Position numbers and translations under genes: made by a program
The notes under the pieces: generated by a model
Database searches by the model: none
The model's input: only the letters and a program-made list of their open reading frames with translations
What the model was told of the DNA's origin: nothing
Assembly: GCA_947561585.1 (NCBI GenBank)
Contig: CANNZV010000917.1
Location: forward strand, 106,976 to 170,975
Origin: Caprella mutica
Lineage: Eukaryota > Arthropoda > Malacostraca > Amphipoda > Caprellidae
Direction: 5' to 3'
Length of the DNA: 64,000 nt
Part shown: positions 46,905 through 59,345 of the stretch, piece by piece
How the letters are laid out: each line of letters begins with the position of its first letter
Numbering within the stretch: position 1 is the first letter of the stretch

Positions 46905-47190
46905 GTATGAAAGATCCAAAGTGTGTGCGTGTACAGGGCACTGTGTGTAGCGTATGAAGGTTCCAGAGTGTGTGAGTGTATACTGTACAGGGCACTGTGT
47001 GTAGCGTATGAAGGTTCCAGAGTGTGGGTGTGTGTACAGGGCACTGTGTTTAGCGTATGAAGGTTCCAGAGTGTGGGTGTGTACAGATCACTGTGTGTAG
47101 CGTATGAAGATTCCATAACGTGTGCGTGTATACTGTACAGGGCACTGTGTGTAGCGTATGAAAGTTCCAAAACGTGTGCGTGTACTATGG
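46905..47190. repeat. 47-54 bp minisatellite, 6 copies
   Basis: The unit is GTATGAAGGTTCCAGAGTGT, a GT-rich variable part, then GTACAGGGCACTGTGTGTAG. Starts are at 46905, 46952, 47006, 47055, 47102 and 47156. Length varies by 7 bp through presence or absence of TATACT. The 135-codon minus frame across it (46862-47269) is rich in repeat-encoded T/H/S and has no known domain. Confidence 0.92.
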
Positions 47191-50144
47191 CAACACAACA
47201 AAGATCGCTTTGATCGACACCAGACGATAAATTATTCGCAATCAAGATGCAGGATCGATAGCGCATCAAAGTCTAGGCTTGGAATATGATGAATAAATGC
47301 GTCTTTGGATATTGTCCTGTCATCTACATAATGAAATGAGTGAGCACTTGGCCAGATAATTTGAAAAGAAATATGGAGAGATGGAGTTAATGCATGCATC
47401 TCTAGACTTCTCCAAAAGTCTCGCAAGACATAAAATGTCCAATGAAAAGATATTAGTCATCGTGAATGTCCTTTGGAAATGACTCACTTGCTACGGGAAC
47501 ACAAAATACAAACTAACCAACTGTGGTAAGGTTGGATTAATTGGCTGAGAATTTACAGTATAATTTACTCACATATATTAAATATGTTATGTATTTAACA
47601 AAGTGATAAAATGTACCATTAAAATAGTGAATTTCTTCTAAAAGGACAATTTGTTATGAATTATTAACAAATCAGAAGATCATCTTAAATTTATATTTTA
47701 ATTGTAGCCATAAAAGAAAATCTAAATAATATTATTCATATAATTTTCCCAAAAGTGTAGAGGAATTTATTTTTTTAAAATTATCTCTATTCTCAAATTA
47801 TTTACATTATTACATTGAAATTTATAATGTTTAATTCATGTTACCTTTTCATGCTCAAATTTACAAATATACAATAAAAGAACTAAAGATGACAATCACG
47901 ATCAAAAATTTAACGTTTTCAAACAAATACCTAACATTCTTCTTAATATTGATATTCTTATTTCACTCTATTTAAAAGAGGATAAATACGTATTACACGG
48001 AACACAGAAAAGGAGAGAGAGACTAAAGTAAATCACCTAATAAAGGATAATAGTCGTAATTTTGAAGCAACCACACCCAAAGCTTCTTCCATGGAGTCTA
48101 CCCTAATCAGCCATACTTACTTAATATACTTAATCAACTTACTGTACCATCTCTTATATCGCTTATACGGCTAAAGGAATAATGTATGGCAATAACTAGG
48201 AATGCATGGGACAGTGATATCTTGTAGAATTTATTTACTGTACAGTAATTTAAACTCTTTTGATTATAATGATTTAAGGAAATACAAATACCTTATTCAT
48301 ATTTGGCTCGAGGGGAATTCAGAGAAAATATGATTTTACATACTATATAAGGTTAACCTTTGGAAGAGTCTCATTGATCTAAATTTATCCGAGTCAGGTA
48401 GGCTCGGAGTTCTAATTCCTTATGAGTTTATGGGTCGGTGACAACCATTATACTGAATTATTAATAGATAAACCTTCCTATGCCTGTTAAATAGGCAAAA
48501 TATAGAGGGATATGGTAGACACACAATTCAGAGAAAACTCATAATTTTAAATATTTGGTAATTATAATTAATTATATAAATAAATAATCAATATTTTCAG
48601 GATATAAATAAATTATTATAATTTTTGAAACAAATTTTATTCTTTAAGCCTCAATAGTGAACAAAGGCATTCACTTGAGAGGCTACTTCATTACCTAGGA
48701 CTCAACTTTCACTATACAGGATTTCATTATAAATGGGTGAATTGAAAATTACGAGTAAAATATGTATTGTATTTTCAACTTATTGAATATTTCTAAAGAA
48801 GATACAATCTACAAACAAGTTCAGACGCCTAATATTTAACCAAGTGTTCCATCATCAAAATTTAGTAATTTAGCACCATCGCGGCACAGCCATTATCAAC
48901 ATTATCAATTAGGTACTGATAATACCGGACAAAAACAACGAAGGTGTCTTGGTAAGATGAAAGCTAGCCCCATAAAGCCAAACAATCGCTTGTAATCGCT
49001 TGCTTAGCGGCTCGCAAGATCAACTCTACCAATTCTAAACAAAGGAACAACCTCACGGCGCTCAGAAATGTGATAAAAACATTGTTAAAGGCGTGCAAAT
49101 AATAACAGCTGGTGGTGAATAATGACTGCGATTTACAGACACGATTAATTGTCAAATATTACCAATAATTATTCGATACCGGTCGATAATTGCCACTCTG
49201 CAACTGATGACGAGTGATACCGAGGAAAAGCGATGCGAGAAGTGCGGAGCTCTCACCCCTTCAACCGTGTGTACGCACTCAATGGAAAGAGATACAAAAC
49301 ATTAAATAAAAGCCATCCTATAAATATAAAATGTTTGATGAAAAATTATATTCTTTACGTCGGAGGAATGCAATTTAAAGATTTTTGAAAATTCATTATT
49401 GTGATATCAATCTCGATATACTTTCAAAGAATGTTTTCTATATTGTTATTTTGGCTGAAATTACTCTATAAATAAGGATATTCTAAAGTTTGAGTCTCAA
49501 CAACACACTTCCATAGATGATGAGGACTATGCAGTCTAGGTGGGATTGTGGCGGATCTAACTGCAGGAATAAATTAAGATGCTAGATACCAAGAGTAACC
49601 CTCGATGAAACTTCACTTCATAAATCAGGCCTTTAATTGTACCTAATTATGTGCAATTATTGAAAGTGTTTCAGGATTGTACAGAAACTAATAAATGGCT
49701 TACATCAGATTTAGTCGATTAAAAGGGACATTGCATTGTAAAATGAAACTAGCGGTGAGACTGGTTTAATTAATTGCTTCAGATATTCTACAAAGAATTT
49801 TAATTGTCAAATTTATCACATCAAGTTGGTTAAATCGGTGACTATTTCTTAGACAGCTGTAGGTAATTTATCGAAGAGAATTGACTTTTTCTTTTGCGAT
49901 ATCACGGAATGGTAAGAATGAGATTAGTGAGGAGAATAGATAGTCCTGCTAAGCTGTTAACAATCAGAGAGTAACAATAGAGTTAGAAGTGTGAGATAGA
50001 TGTATCAAGTATATCAACATTAGTGCCCAATGCTAATCATCAGATCGCAGTGAGGTGAAAACACTGTACCTGTCGACGAGAGCGCCGCAACGTGGCAATT
50101 TCGGCGCCATATTTTACAGGGATAAGTGGAGACTGAGGTGTGCC
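47191..50144. other. Unique sequence with several higher-complexity patches
   Basis: No gene is recognised. The part at 47191-47500 holds TCF-like words (GATCGCTTTGATCG, CGCATCAAAGTC) and a TGACTCA AP-1 word. The part at 48890-49290 is less AT-rich (GCTTAGCGGCTCGCAAG, ACCGAGGAAAAGCGATGCG). The part at 50040-50125 has several CG dinucleotides (GAGCGCCGCAACGTGGC). Short frames at 47232 and 48964 on minus match no family. Confidence 0.5.
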
Positions 50145-50738
50145 TGTGTGAGAGGTGTGAGGAGTGAGAGAGAGAGGTGTGAGGAGTGAGAGAGAGAGGT
50201 GTGAGGAGTGAGTGTGAGAGAGGTGTGAGGAGTGAGTGTGAGAGGTGTGAGGAGGGAGAGAGAGAGGTGTGAGGAGTGAGTGTGAGAGAGGTGTGAGGAG
50301 TGAGTGTGAGAGGTGTGAGGAGTGAGTATGAGAGAGGTGTGAGGAGTGAGTGTGAGAGGTGTGAGGAGTGAGTGTGAGAGGTGTTAGGAGTGAGTGTGAG
50401 AGGTGTGAGGAGTGAGTGTGAGAGAGGTGTGAGGAGTGAGTGTGAGAGGTGTGAGGAGTGAGTGTGAGAGGTGTGAGGAGACAGTGTGAGAGAGATGTGA
50501 GGAGTGAGTGTGAGAGGTGTGAGGAGACAGTGTGAGAGAGGTGTGAAAAATAAGAGAGAAGTGTGGGAGAGAGTTGTGCAGAGAGGTGTGACAGAGGTGT
50601 GAGGAGTGAGTGTCAGAGATGTGAGAGGTGTGACAGAGGTGTGAGAGGTGTGACAGAGGTGTGAGGAGTGAGTGTCAGAGGTGTGCGAGGTGTGACAGAG
50701 GTGTGAGAGGTGTGAGAGGTGTCAGAGGTGTAAGGAGA
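50145..50738. repeat. GTGTGAGGAGTGAGTGTGAGAG array (about 22-bp units)
   Basis: Units of about 22-24 bp, GAGAGGTGTGAGGAGTGAGT then GT, with shorter GAGGTGTGACA units at the right end. Shares the AGGTGTGA word and the C-poor, GT/GA-rich composition of the array at 36290. Confidence 0.95.
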
Positions 50739-53565
50739 GAGTGTAATAGTTGTCTAAATAAAATTCTACAAAATTTCAAATAAATTAATTTAATACAAAT
50801 TAGAAATGAATCAGTCACTTAAAAACGAAGTTTTGCCTCTTATCTGAAAGAAAAATAATATCATCAATAATAAAATTAGTTTAAATCTTAACTAAAAACA
50901 CCATAACTGGAGACTACAAGATACATCCTATTTGTCCTATTCCCTAGTTTCCTTTACTGGTTAGAGTCGTACTGGTCAGGTGTAATTATTTGCCCTTACT
51001 ATATTAATATATAGAAGAAATCTGTGGTTAATTACAATGCTGAGATGTAAAATTACACCTCTTCCTACCATTCCAGGGATGCTCTTCTACATAGATTTCA
51101 TGGCGCTAACTCTGTAATTACACCAATAGCCATTGTTTAAAAGGATAAATAATGATAAATTACGAAGATGAAGATAATCATCTTTAAGATGCTAGGGCCC
51201 GGAATCTTTTGTCTCAAATACGAAATTATAGGGTACTATAATGCATACAGATTTAAGCATTTAAAGGTTATAATGTAGTGATAGAGCTTACTGATTCATT
51301 TTGTAGCTTCACCTTCTTGCATGGCCTCTATATTGAGATGAGATACAATTTTATCAATTTACTGAAAGAATGATATTGAACATTGTATTAATTATATAAT
51401 GCGAACTATATTAATTAATTGTCATTTTATTTTATTTCAACGACATTAAAGTAATATCTTCTCATATTTTTTAGAAATATTCTTAGTAGTGCCTGCTTCA
51501 CGAAGTGAGACATTATTATCTACCATTGCGATTGTGCTTCATTAATGGGAGAATACATCACACTCTGAAGCAGCCAATCCAAAGAAATCAAAGCTATGTG
51601 GTATGAATCAAACTTTTATAGATCTTAATAATGGGCTTCGAGGCATTATGGCACATTAAATGTGATGAAATTAACATTATTCTCGAGGAAAAATGCGGTA
51701 ATAGTTCATCACATTTGAGAAGGATGTTAGTGCTATGGAATGGAAATACTCAAACTGACTCAAGAATCAGATCCAGTTTTTAGCCAAAATGTCATTAAGA
51801 TTTTAATTAAGACATTTAAAGTATAAATGTTCATCAAGATAAAATTACTGAATGTGTAAAGGAACATAAAGACGGACGATAAATTACATTTATTATGATG
51901 CATAAAAAGTTGTTTGCTTGATAGAAAAAACGATACATCGGAATAATTTATCGGTAAGATCTGAATCTTGAATTATAGAATCTATGATGAAGGAGTTGAT
52001 TAGTATAATCAGACTCTGAAATAAGTACGTGTAACATGTAGATAATTTTGGCTGGTACTCTTTTGATGTGAGTGAAACATACGCTAAAGTGCTGGGGTAT
52101 AATGGTATGGAACACATTTGTACCTATAATATAATTTTCCAATATTATAGTTATTTAGAATAAGGTTAATAAGCACATTACCAATTTGAACTAAGGACGG
52201 TCAAGGAACAGTTGGATATATTCTAATTATCTTAAGTACATCACGCTGCTCTCGTTTCCATTATGTTCTTTCCAATCCTTCAAATGATATCCTACCTTTG
52301 CAGCCGCAAGCTGCTGCCTCTCCTAGAGTTGACTGTAGCGGGTGAGCACTTATATGTACACAGGCATGACTTTAACGGCGATCTCACTAACATTACTAAT
52401 TGCCGCAGCGAATCGCTTTTCACGGCTATCAGGCGAGTGTCCACACTTGGGCAGGTACACCTTGCAGTGAAGCAACCGCGTCGCAAAGGTGTTTCTGCGC
52501 AGGTCAGCGGCGCAAGCAGAACTCAGGAACCCATTTCGAAATGCTTGTGTAAATAAATGCAATAGTAAGTAAATATAAGCCCTGCAAATAATATAGAATT
52601 AGTATTCTCTAAGAAGCGTGGGGTCCAAAATGTTTATTTTCTTCTCAAATAAAACCAACTTTGTCTAATTTGAAAAAATATGCTGTGGTGCATGCAATTG
52701 AAAATGATGTTTTGAAGAAAGCAAGCAGTTATGGTAAGCAAATAAACTGAAGTAATATTACTGCACGAACGGAAAAATTTCTTCACTCCGATAAAAACAG
52801 AATTATTATTCAAATCAAGTGGACAACTTACAGTGGAGCCTCTGAATGTAGATACTGTTAATTATCACCTACAGTCATACTCTGCGGTCACATATCCTGG
52901 AACAGAATCGGACTAAGTGTTTGCATGCAAAGTAGTTAGGTTCATTAACTAAGCACTTAAAATAGCACTTCATCACCATCAATTTAGTTCATTTTATCCA
53001 TTACACTATCTGACAGTTCTGCTACTATACCTGGTGATTTGACATCATTCCAAATGCTTAGAACTCTGATTAGGAAGCTCTAGTTAGGGCGTTTAATTTT
53101 CAACATACTAATGATGAGTTGGACTTTGACCTTTAGGATTAGTTTGGCAAACCACAAAATAATTAAACAACATATTTTATGTCATCAAAATATTTTCGTA
53201 ATTTTGATATTAGGGTTATTAGTGTTAATAGGTAGTTACATTGTAATTGGTATTGTTTGCGATACTTATTTGTGCATGGAAATATTCGAAACACGATTTA
53301 ATGCTGATTCTTCAAGCATAAAATTATATTATGTACCGTTATGTTTAAATATTATACAATCAAAATTATTATCAAAATTCAGCAAACTTTTTTAATCTTC
53401 TGGAAAATGAATTCACAATGTTATTAAATGATGAGTTGTAAACAACTAATGAAATAATGCCAACAAAATTACTCATCCATCACTTATTATATGACATTAT
53501 CCTATTACTATTTTTCGAACGTGCATTCTAAAAGGGTTTCATTCGAGTCATTGGAGACAAAATTC
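50739..53565. other. Unique sequence including a GC-richer island
   Basis: AT-rich except for the island at 52250-52560 (listed separately). Short frames at 51893-52142 on minus and 53111-53395 on plus show no known domain. The latter has a hydrophobic stretch but is AT-rich like its surroundings. Confidence 0.55.
52250..52560. other. GC-richer island of unknown function
   Basis: About 310 bp with many CG dinucleotides (GCAGCCGCAAGC, TAACGGCGATCTC, GCCGCAGCGAATCGC, GCAACCGCGTCGC) in AT-rich surroundings. Frames of 97 (plus), 64 and 70 codons (minus) are open together, which reflects the lower AT content rather than proving coding. None of the translations resembles a family I know. It could be an exon, a conserved non-coding element or a captured fragment. 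Confidence 0.4.
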
Positions 53566-53602
53566 TTTTTGTATTACCAATAACTTATTGGTAATACAAA
53601 AA
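53566..53602. repeat. 37-bp near-perfect palindrome (18-bp arms, 1-nt centre)
   Basis: The left arm TTTTTGTATTACCAATAA, the centre C, and a right arm TTATTGGTAATACAAAAA that is the exact reverse complement. There is no longer inverted structure around it, so it is not obviously the core of a larger element. Confidence 0.95.
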
Positions 53603-55260
53603 TAATTAATTTTAATTGTCGAACACTGAACCCGACATATTCAATATATCGAGCATTTCTTTTCCAACTCTAGCAGTGGATTCATTTTTGCATTCTTTTT
53701 CCCTCTTAAGATTCAAGTCCAGTTAAACCCCTCGATATAAACTTGAGATGCATTATAATTTTTAATGTCACTTCAGCTCTACCACCTGCATAATGGTCAC
53801 CCCATGTAGAATGATCTCTTCAATTGATCGGCAGTTGGTAGAGTGATGATTATTTCATGAAATGTTGCTTTTCATTTTGAACGGCCATTTTGTTATAAGA
53901 TTTTATTTTTTGATATATAATTTTATTGCTATCTTGTGTAACTGTAATACAACATTAAAATTATATCTTCAATTCTACAATTAAAACAAATATATTTCAC
54001 CTGTGCAACAATTGTGACCCCAGAAATTCCCCTTGTAGAATGATTAGGCCATTAAAGTTTTGTAGTAACGATTCTACAGGTGATCCTAAAACTCTTATAC
54101 TTGAGCAGCATAAGCTCAACTATATTTACAATTTATATGAAATTATGAATATATATCATATCAATAAAAAAATTGGATTTTTGGGTAGAACAGTATGACA
54201 TATTTATCTCTCAACATTTTTTTTCATTGAAGAAATTCCTATTGTAAGTATAAACACAGTAAAATTGAAAGATAGATTGGGGCACTTACGTGTAATATTA
54301 AAGATCATTTCTATCTTTGTTCTCGTATAGATTAACACGCTGTACTTCCAAATATTAACACAATCGACTGAACACCTAAAGTGTTACACAATGATTCCTT
54401 GTTAAAGTGTTGCCAATTTATTCATTTATAACTTGACTTGTCAATAACTTATGCTTCAAACGGTCAAAAACAATAAAAAATAATGAAGTGAAAAATAATG
54501 CTCACGAGTTTTTCCATTAATTAATTGTTGTTTTACTGAGCGTGGCATAAATTTAGGGGTAACTAATTTATTTCAACATTTATTGGAGAGGAGAGATCAA
54601 ACAGTCAATTCGTTAATTGGTAATTACATTAACAGATAGTAAAATTTAATTCTTTTTTAATATTAAGCTGTCAGTGGCAACAATATTGAAATATATAATA
54701 TATATGATTATGAAGACATACCAGGAAATTAAATATTAAATGTTATCATCTAAACAAGATGGTTACCCGTCATCAAGAAATGAAGAAATACATCTTTAGA
54801 AATGTATGTAGTTCTAATATCGTATATTTAATACTATCCATAGTTCGAAATAGTGCGGTAGCTTCTTTCCTATGTCCATGCTTCAAGGGGTAACTTCAAT
54901 AAACAGTCGTGCGGCGTTAATCAACATCTTGACAATATTCCTGATTTTTCTTCGCTTCACTAATTAAATTTAAGTCCAGAGCATCATTCTCTAATGGCTA
55001 GTGTAACGATGCAACAATTCTCTCTGTCGTACACTGATAATTGTGCTAATTTATCGATCATCACCTGCGATTTATCGTTCAAACTAATTTATATTTCATA
55101 TATTATAAGAGTGTGTACTTTGAACTCTCCTATTCAGAGTAATTATATTCATTGTATCACTCTATCAACATGGCGCATTCTTCTTATCTTAATTAATCAG
55201 ATCTGTTTGGCATTTTTCAGCTTATTTCTGATCTCACCTGGACAAGAGATTTAAAGAGTT
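53603..55260. other. Unique AT-rich non-coding sequence
   Basis: No gene. Two similar words, CCCCATGTAGAATGATC (about 53803) and CCCCTTGTAGAATGATTA (about 54030), suggest a diverged short repeat. The 86-codon plus frame at 54994-55254 shows no known domain. Confidence 0.55.
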
Positions 55261-55448
55261 GTAGACAGGTGAGAGCGCCATTAACCTGTGCGTGTATTTA
55301 CGCTGATAAAACAGCAGATAGGGAGGGACGGAGCGAAGCCCACAGCATCAATTAATGACGAGTGCAGGGATAAATCTGACGCTTGGTTGATCGTAAAGGT
55401 GTGCACTAATTGATACCCTCGCCAAGCTCTTTCACCTCCACTAATTGC
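55261..55448. promoter_or_regulatory. Candidate conserved non-coding island
   Basis: Dense motif words: GACAGGTGAGAGCGCCATTA (E-box), ATCAATTAATGACG, CTTGGTTGATCG, AAAGGTGTGCACTAATTGAT (T-box-like AGGTGTG next to TAATTG), TTTCACCTCC and CACTAATTGCC. It has no open frame and less AT than its flanks. This is the strongest enhancer-like patch in the window by eye, but conservation is untested. Confidence 0.35.
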
Positions 55449-55535
55449 CAAGGGGGAGGGGGGGGGTGTGGTGGTGGGTAGAGGGGGAGGTGTGGGGGGT
55501 GGAGGGAGCTTGTGTCACGACTATGGGTGGGGGGT
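55449..55535 (+). other. G-rich tract, potential G-quadruplex
   Basis: Successive G runs on the plus strand (GGGGG, GGGGGGG, GGTGGTGGG, GGGGG, GGGGGG, GGGTGGGGGG) separated by one to a few bases. It directly follows the candidate island. The short plus frame through it is glycine/tryptophan/valine low complexity. Confidence 0.7.
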
Positions 55536-57615
55536 CAACTCTCCAAGGGAATTTAAGTGATGTAAGGTCTAAAATATACTGCATATGCGAATGTTCATGT
55601 TTAGAAGTAATTTTCGAGAAATCAATGAAAATTTCTTTGTTACAAACCTATTTATTAATAATGAATAATAGAATGTAAATGCAGTCAATAAGTTAAAATG
55701 AAGTTGAAAGTGATAGTGTGGTCTGTTGAAAAATCTTGTTTTAATGATAATGTTCCAGGCAGTGCTTCATTTTATCCTATGACTAAATCACTGCAAGTAT
55801 TTCACACTATAAAAGTCTTCAATAATTCGCTTAAAATTGGAAAATTAAAAGTTACAGATTAATTAAGTAAAACAATTATTATTTTTAATTAGGTAGAGAG
55901 ATATTCTTTAAATAAATCACAGGAATCTATAACTCCCCGTAGTAACATTATGTAATATCTAAAGTAAATAGTTAATAGAAAGAGCTAGTGCAGCAAAGGT
56001 AGTTAATCTTTAATATAATCTCCAGAAGTTTATATAGCTTCTGCCGCTAAACTTTGAGAATTTGTCCACCTAATTTGACGTGGAGTGCCTTAGTTAAAAA
56101 TAACGTGGAAGAGCCACTGAGTAATGTCTTGCAGAGTCACTATATTGCAGGGGGGCTTGCTACTTCAGAAGAGTACTCTATAGCACCTGCAAACACCTTC
56201 AAACGGGTGCAAACACCTGCAAACAGGTGCACGCGTGCACTCAGAGTATATTCAGGTGCTTTTGTGGTACTTGCTGTACCTATATGACGTGCACATCTAT
56301 TTAAAAGATACTTTAAACTTTGGTACTAATTTCGAGGATGCTCGCAGAGTTTGCTGTTCAATAAAATCGAAATAAAACAATCTAATTTAAATAAGAGATA
56401 ATTAAAAAAATTAAATAAAGTAAAGATAACAGTTTCCATAAAAAGTTAAATCTATTGTAAAAACGGACACTTATTATTAAAGTATATGTTGACCAAAATA
56501 TCGAAAAATTGACTAATATTACTTCTTTATTTAAAAAAAATTGTGATTAAAAACAAATGAAAAGTATATTATTATTTGAAGGCAGCATTAAGTAATGCAC
56601 TCATAGATACGTTTACATTAACATTCATAAATTAAATATTATTATTTTTATTATCTTTAACCAATTCATTATATTTTGTGTTAGTAAAATTCTTCATACA
56701 AATTGAGTCATACATATTTATTTATTAAACATTTATTTCAAATAAATAGTGATTGACCATTCAAGTTATTTTAAGTTATAATAATATAATTATTATTATT
56801 CTATAAGTATTATACTTCAACGAATAATTATTATTATTGTATATTGTCAAAATTTTCGCTAATATAAATATCGAAATATTGTCTCGTTACATCTCAAACA
56901 AGTCCCATGTATTTATTTAGTTTACTCTTTATAAAACGAAACATTTTGCTCATTTAAAGTTCTACTTTTCATTCAGATATTACAATAAAAAGCACCTAAT
57001 TTAGATCTAATTCAGCTAAGCAGAGGCAACTTCAAACGAATAAATAGGAGGTAGAGGGGGCGCTCTCTCCCAATCTCCTGGAAATGTTTAATATTAATAA
57101 AGTATGAAAATAACGAAAGTTATTGCAAATCGGCTCAAAGTAATAAGTTGGGGACTGCGCGTCATAGGCTGGATAAAGCACGCGCAACTCATTGCCCAAA
57201 TGACTCTGCCAATAGGCCTATTTACAGGCCTCACCATCGCATTAATAACCCAGGCCTAAGAGAAATGCAAAATAGCATTCATAATTATGCGATTAAGAGT
57301 CTCCACAATAGAATTGGTGATAGTAACTTCGGTAACTTGTAATATTGAATAAAATGATTGTTATGTCTCTAATTCGCTAGCAAGGGATTTTAGAGCGTTT
57401 GAACATTTTATAGGTTCAATATTGTCAAATAAGGGAAATTCTATGGAAATTAAATTAAAATAAAATTTCCGATTGTAATTTATTTAAATGTTGTCCAAAT
57501 ACTTTAATATTCTATAGAATTATTGCATAAATCAAAATAGAGAGAGGGGGTTTATCTTACGATAAGAGCAATTATATTTAATCTTATCAATATAAAAAAC
57601 TTGCAAATTGTATCT
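55536..57615. other. Unique AT-rich non-coding sequence
   Basis: No gene. It contains an E-box cluster (56188-56240, listed separately). A moderately complex patch is at 57120-57340 (AGGCCTATTTACAGGCCTCA, TTATGCGATTAAG), whose 64-codon plus frame matches nothing I know. Confidence 0.55.
56188..56240. promoter_or_regulatory. E-box cluster with palindrome
   Basis: The words CACCTGCAAACAC, GGGTGCAAACACCTGCAAAC and AGGTGCACGCGTGCAC follow each other. CACCTG/CAGGTG occurs three times. GTGCACGCGTGCAC (56227-56240) is a perfect 14-bp palindrome. Could be a short 10-11 bp tandem repeat or a bHLH/zinc-finger binding cluster. Confidence 0.4.
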
Positions 57616-58166
57616 CGCAATTTGCCGAATTGCGCACTCTCGAGATTGCGCTGCACGCTTTTAAACCCCTTCCACACCCTAAAACCGAGCGTTCGGCAAT
57701 ACCTTCATTTTATTTATTATGAAATTAAGTACTAATATATGTGCATTGGGGACGTACTCCCCCACCCCCTGCCGAGTCATTAAACCATCATGAAGTGTAC
57801 AACTGTGCATACAGTACAATAAACTAGCGGATACAACAAGCTACAAAACGGCAATTTGTGTTGAGGTTTTCAAAATTATTTTGAAAACCTCAACTAATAT
57901 GACAAGAAATAAATGATGATAACTTTGAAATTGTCAATAGAAATGGCCGTGATGTAGTTTGTTTTATACGCTAGTTTGTTGTACTACACACTTCATGATT
58001 TTTTAATTTACTGGCAGGTGGATTCAGAGGCGGTACACCCCCCTGATAACATTTATTATTATTCATTTTCATAATAAATAAAATGAAGATATTAACGCAC
58101 GCTTGGTAATAGTGGGTTTTAAAATGCGCAGCGCATTTTCGAGTGTGTGCAAATTGGCCAATTGCG
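57616..58166. mobile_element. Large palindromic (foldback) MITE, 551 bp
   Basis: The two halves are inverted copies. The left end CGCAATTTGCCGAATTGCGC matches the reverse complement of the right end, CGCAATTGGCCAATTTGCAC. A 22-bp stretch starting CTTCATTTTATTTATTATG at 57703 is repeated exactly inverted at 58067-58088. CATGAAGTGT at 57789 is inverted at 57988. At the centre, 16-bp arms (GTTGAGGTTTTCAAAA, 57860-57894) flank a 3-nt loop. Arms are roughly 270 bp with substitutions and small indels. No coding capacity; target duplication unclear. Confidence 0.8.
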
Positions 58167-59204
58167 CAGAAAACATTTATTACGACATGAATATAATTAA
58201 TATAGATCTAAAAATGGAATCACACTAACGTTGCTATATGCTATATATATAAAATAGAAGTAGTATTGTACGTAGAACGACGTAGCAAAATTTGTCTTTT
58301 TGAATAATTTCTTTGTATTTATTTCGATGTTAATAAAACGTAATTCATGATTAAAACAATTACTAGATATAGAAATAGTTCTTACTGATTAAACTAGAAT
58401 GTATTTCAAAGTTTAGTTGCACAATCGCTACTTCAGTCTACGGCAATCCAAAGAGAGAGAGAGGGAGTTGAAAATATTCAGGCTAAGTGAAGGCGTCACG
58501 TGTTCACTTAATAAAATTAGAATCATCAAACTGCAGCTTTATTGGCCAATAACAATTAAATGAAGGTAATTTCTTCTAAATTAGGAAAGGAGAGGAAAAT
58601 AACAAATACACCTCAGAAAGGTTCTTCCCATGCGGCACAGACCCTCAAAAACTATAAAAACATTGTAATCTCTACAGAAATGTCCAATAAAATTGATTAC
58701 TTTTAAATTTCGTCCGTTTGATGAGACATGAACATTCTATAGTGTGAAAAGAATTATTATCGATAAATATAAATGATTATATATCATTTTACTTAAATGT
58801 TCATATTTAATGAAAATAGATATAATGTAAATGATTATATACTTACTTTTTTTTACTGAGTTTTAGAAGTAAATATCGTAACCACCTATGTTTCAGGTAA
58901 CAGTATCAAAATGAAGAAGACTATGTGCACGTAGTTTGTTTCTGGACGGTCAGATACTCTTTCCCAGTATCGCACTAATGTGTATAACAGTCACAATAAA
59001 ATACAATTAGCAAAGGACTCACTTCTCCAGGGACCAGACGTCTGCCCTCACTATGACGCTAAGGTCTTAACTACTATCAAACAGAGAGGAATGTACCTAA
59101 AACTAACAAATTTACTAATACCTTTTGAATGTTTATATGGAAAAAATGTGAGGAAATTAATTCACAGTTCAATAAGTAAAGCACGGAGAGCTGCAAAAGA
59201 CTGC

Positions 59205-59345
59205 TAAGATGCCTTGTTTACATGGGGCCTGCTAATGCTGAATTATTATACAGATTATTAGCTTTGTGCAGGGACAGAAAAGCCAGAGAAATGCATGGGC
59301 TAATTACTTCAGATTTTAGGGGACATTTCTCCTCATTGTCCTCGA
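59205..59345. promoter_or_regulatory. Candidate conserved non-coding island
   Basis: Words typical of developmental enhancers: TTGTTTACATGG (forkhead-like TGTTTAC), GCTAATGCTGAATTATT, GATTATTAGCTTTGTGC, GCATGGGCTAATTACTTC, and CTCATTGTCCTCG (SOX-like CATTGTC). No open frame. Motif-based inference only. Confidence 0.3.

Noticed and set aside
46862..47269. 135-codon minus frame rich in THT/SYATHSALY repeats
   Set aside because: Encoded by the 47-54 bp minisatellite; no known domain.
49160..49195. Possible palindrome around ACCGGT (CGATACCGGTCGAT)
   Set aside because: Only the central 6 bp are exactly symmetric, so it is not notable.
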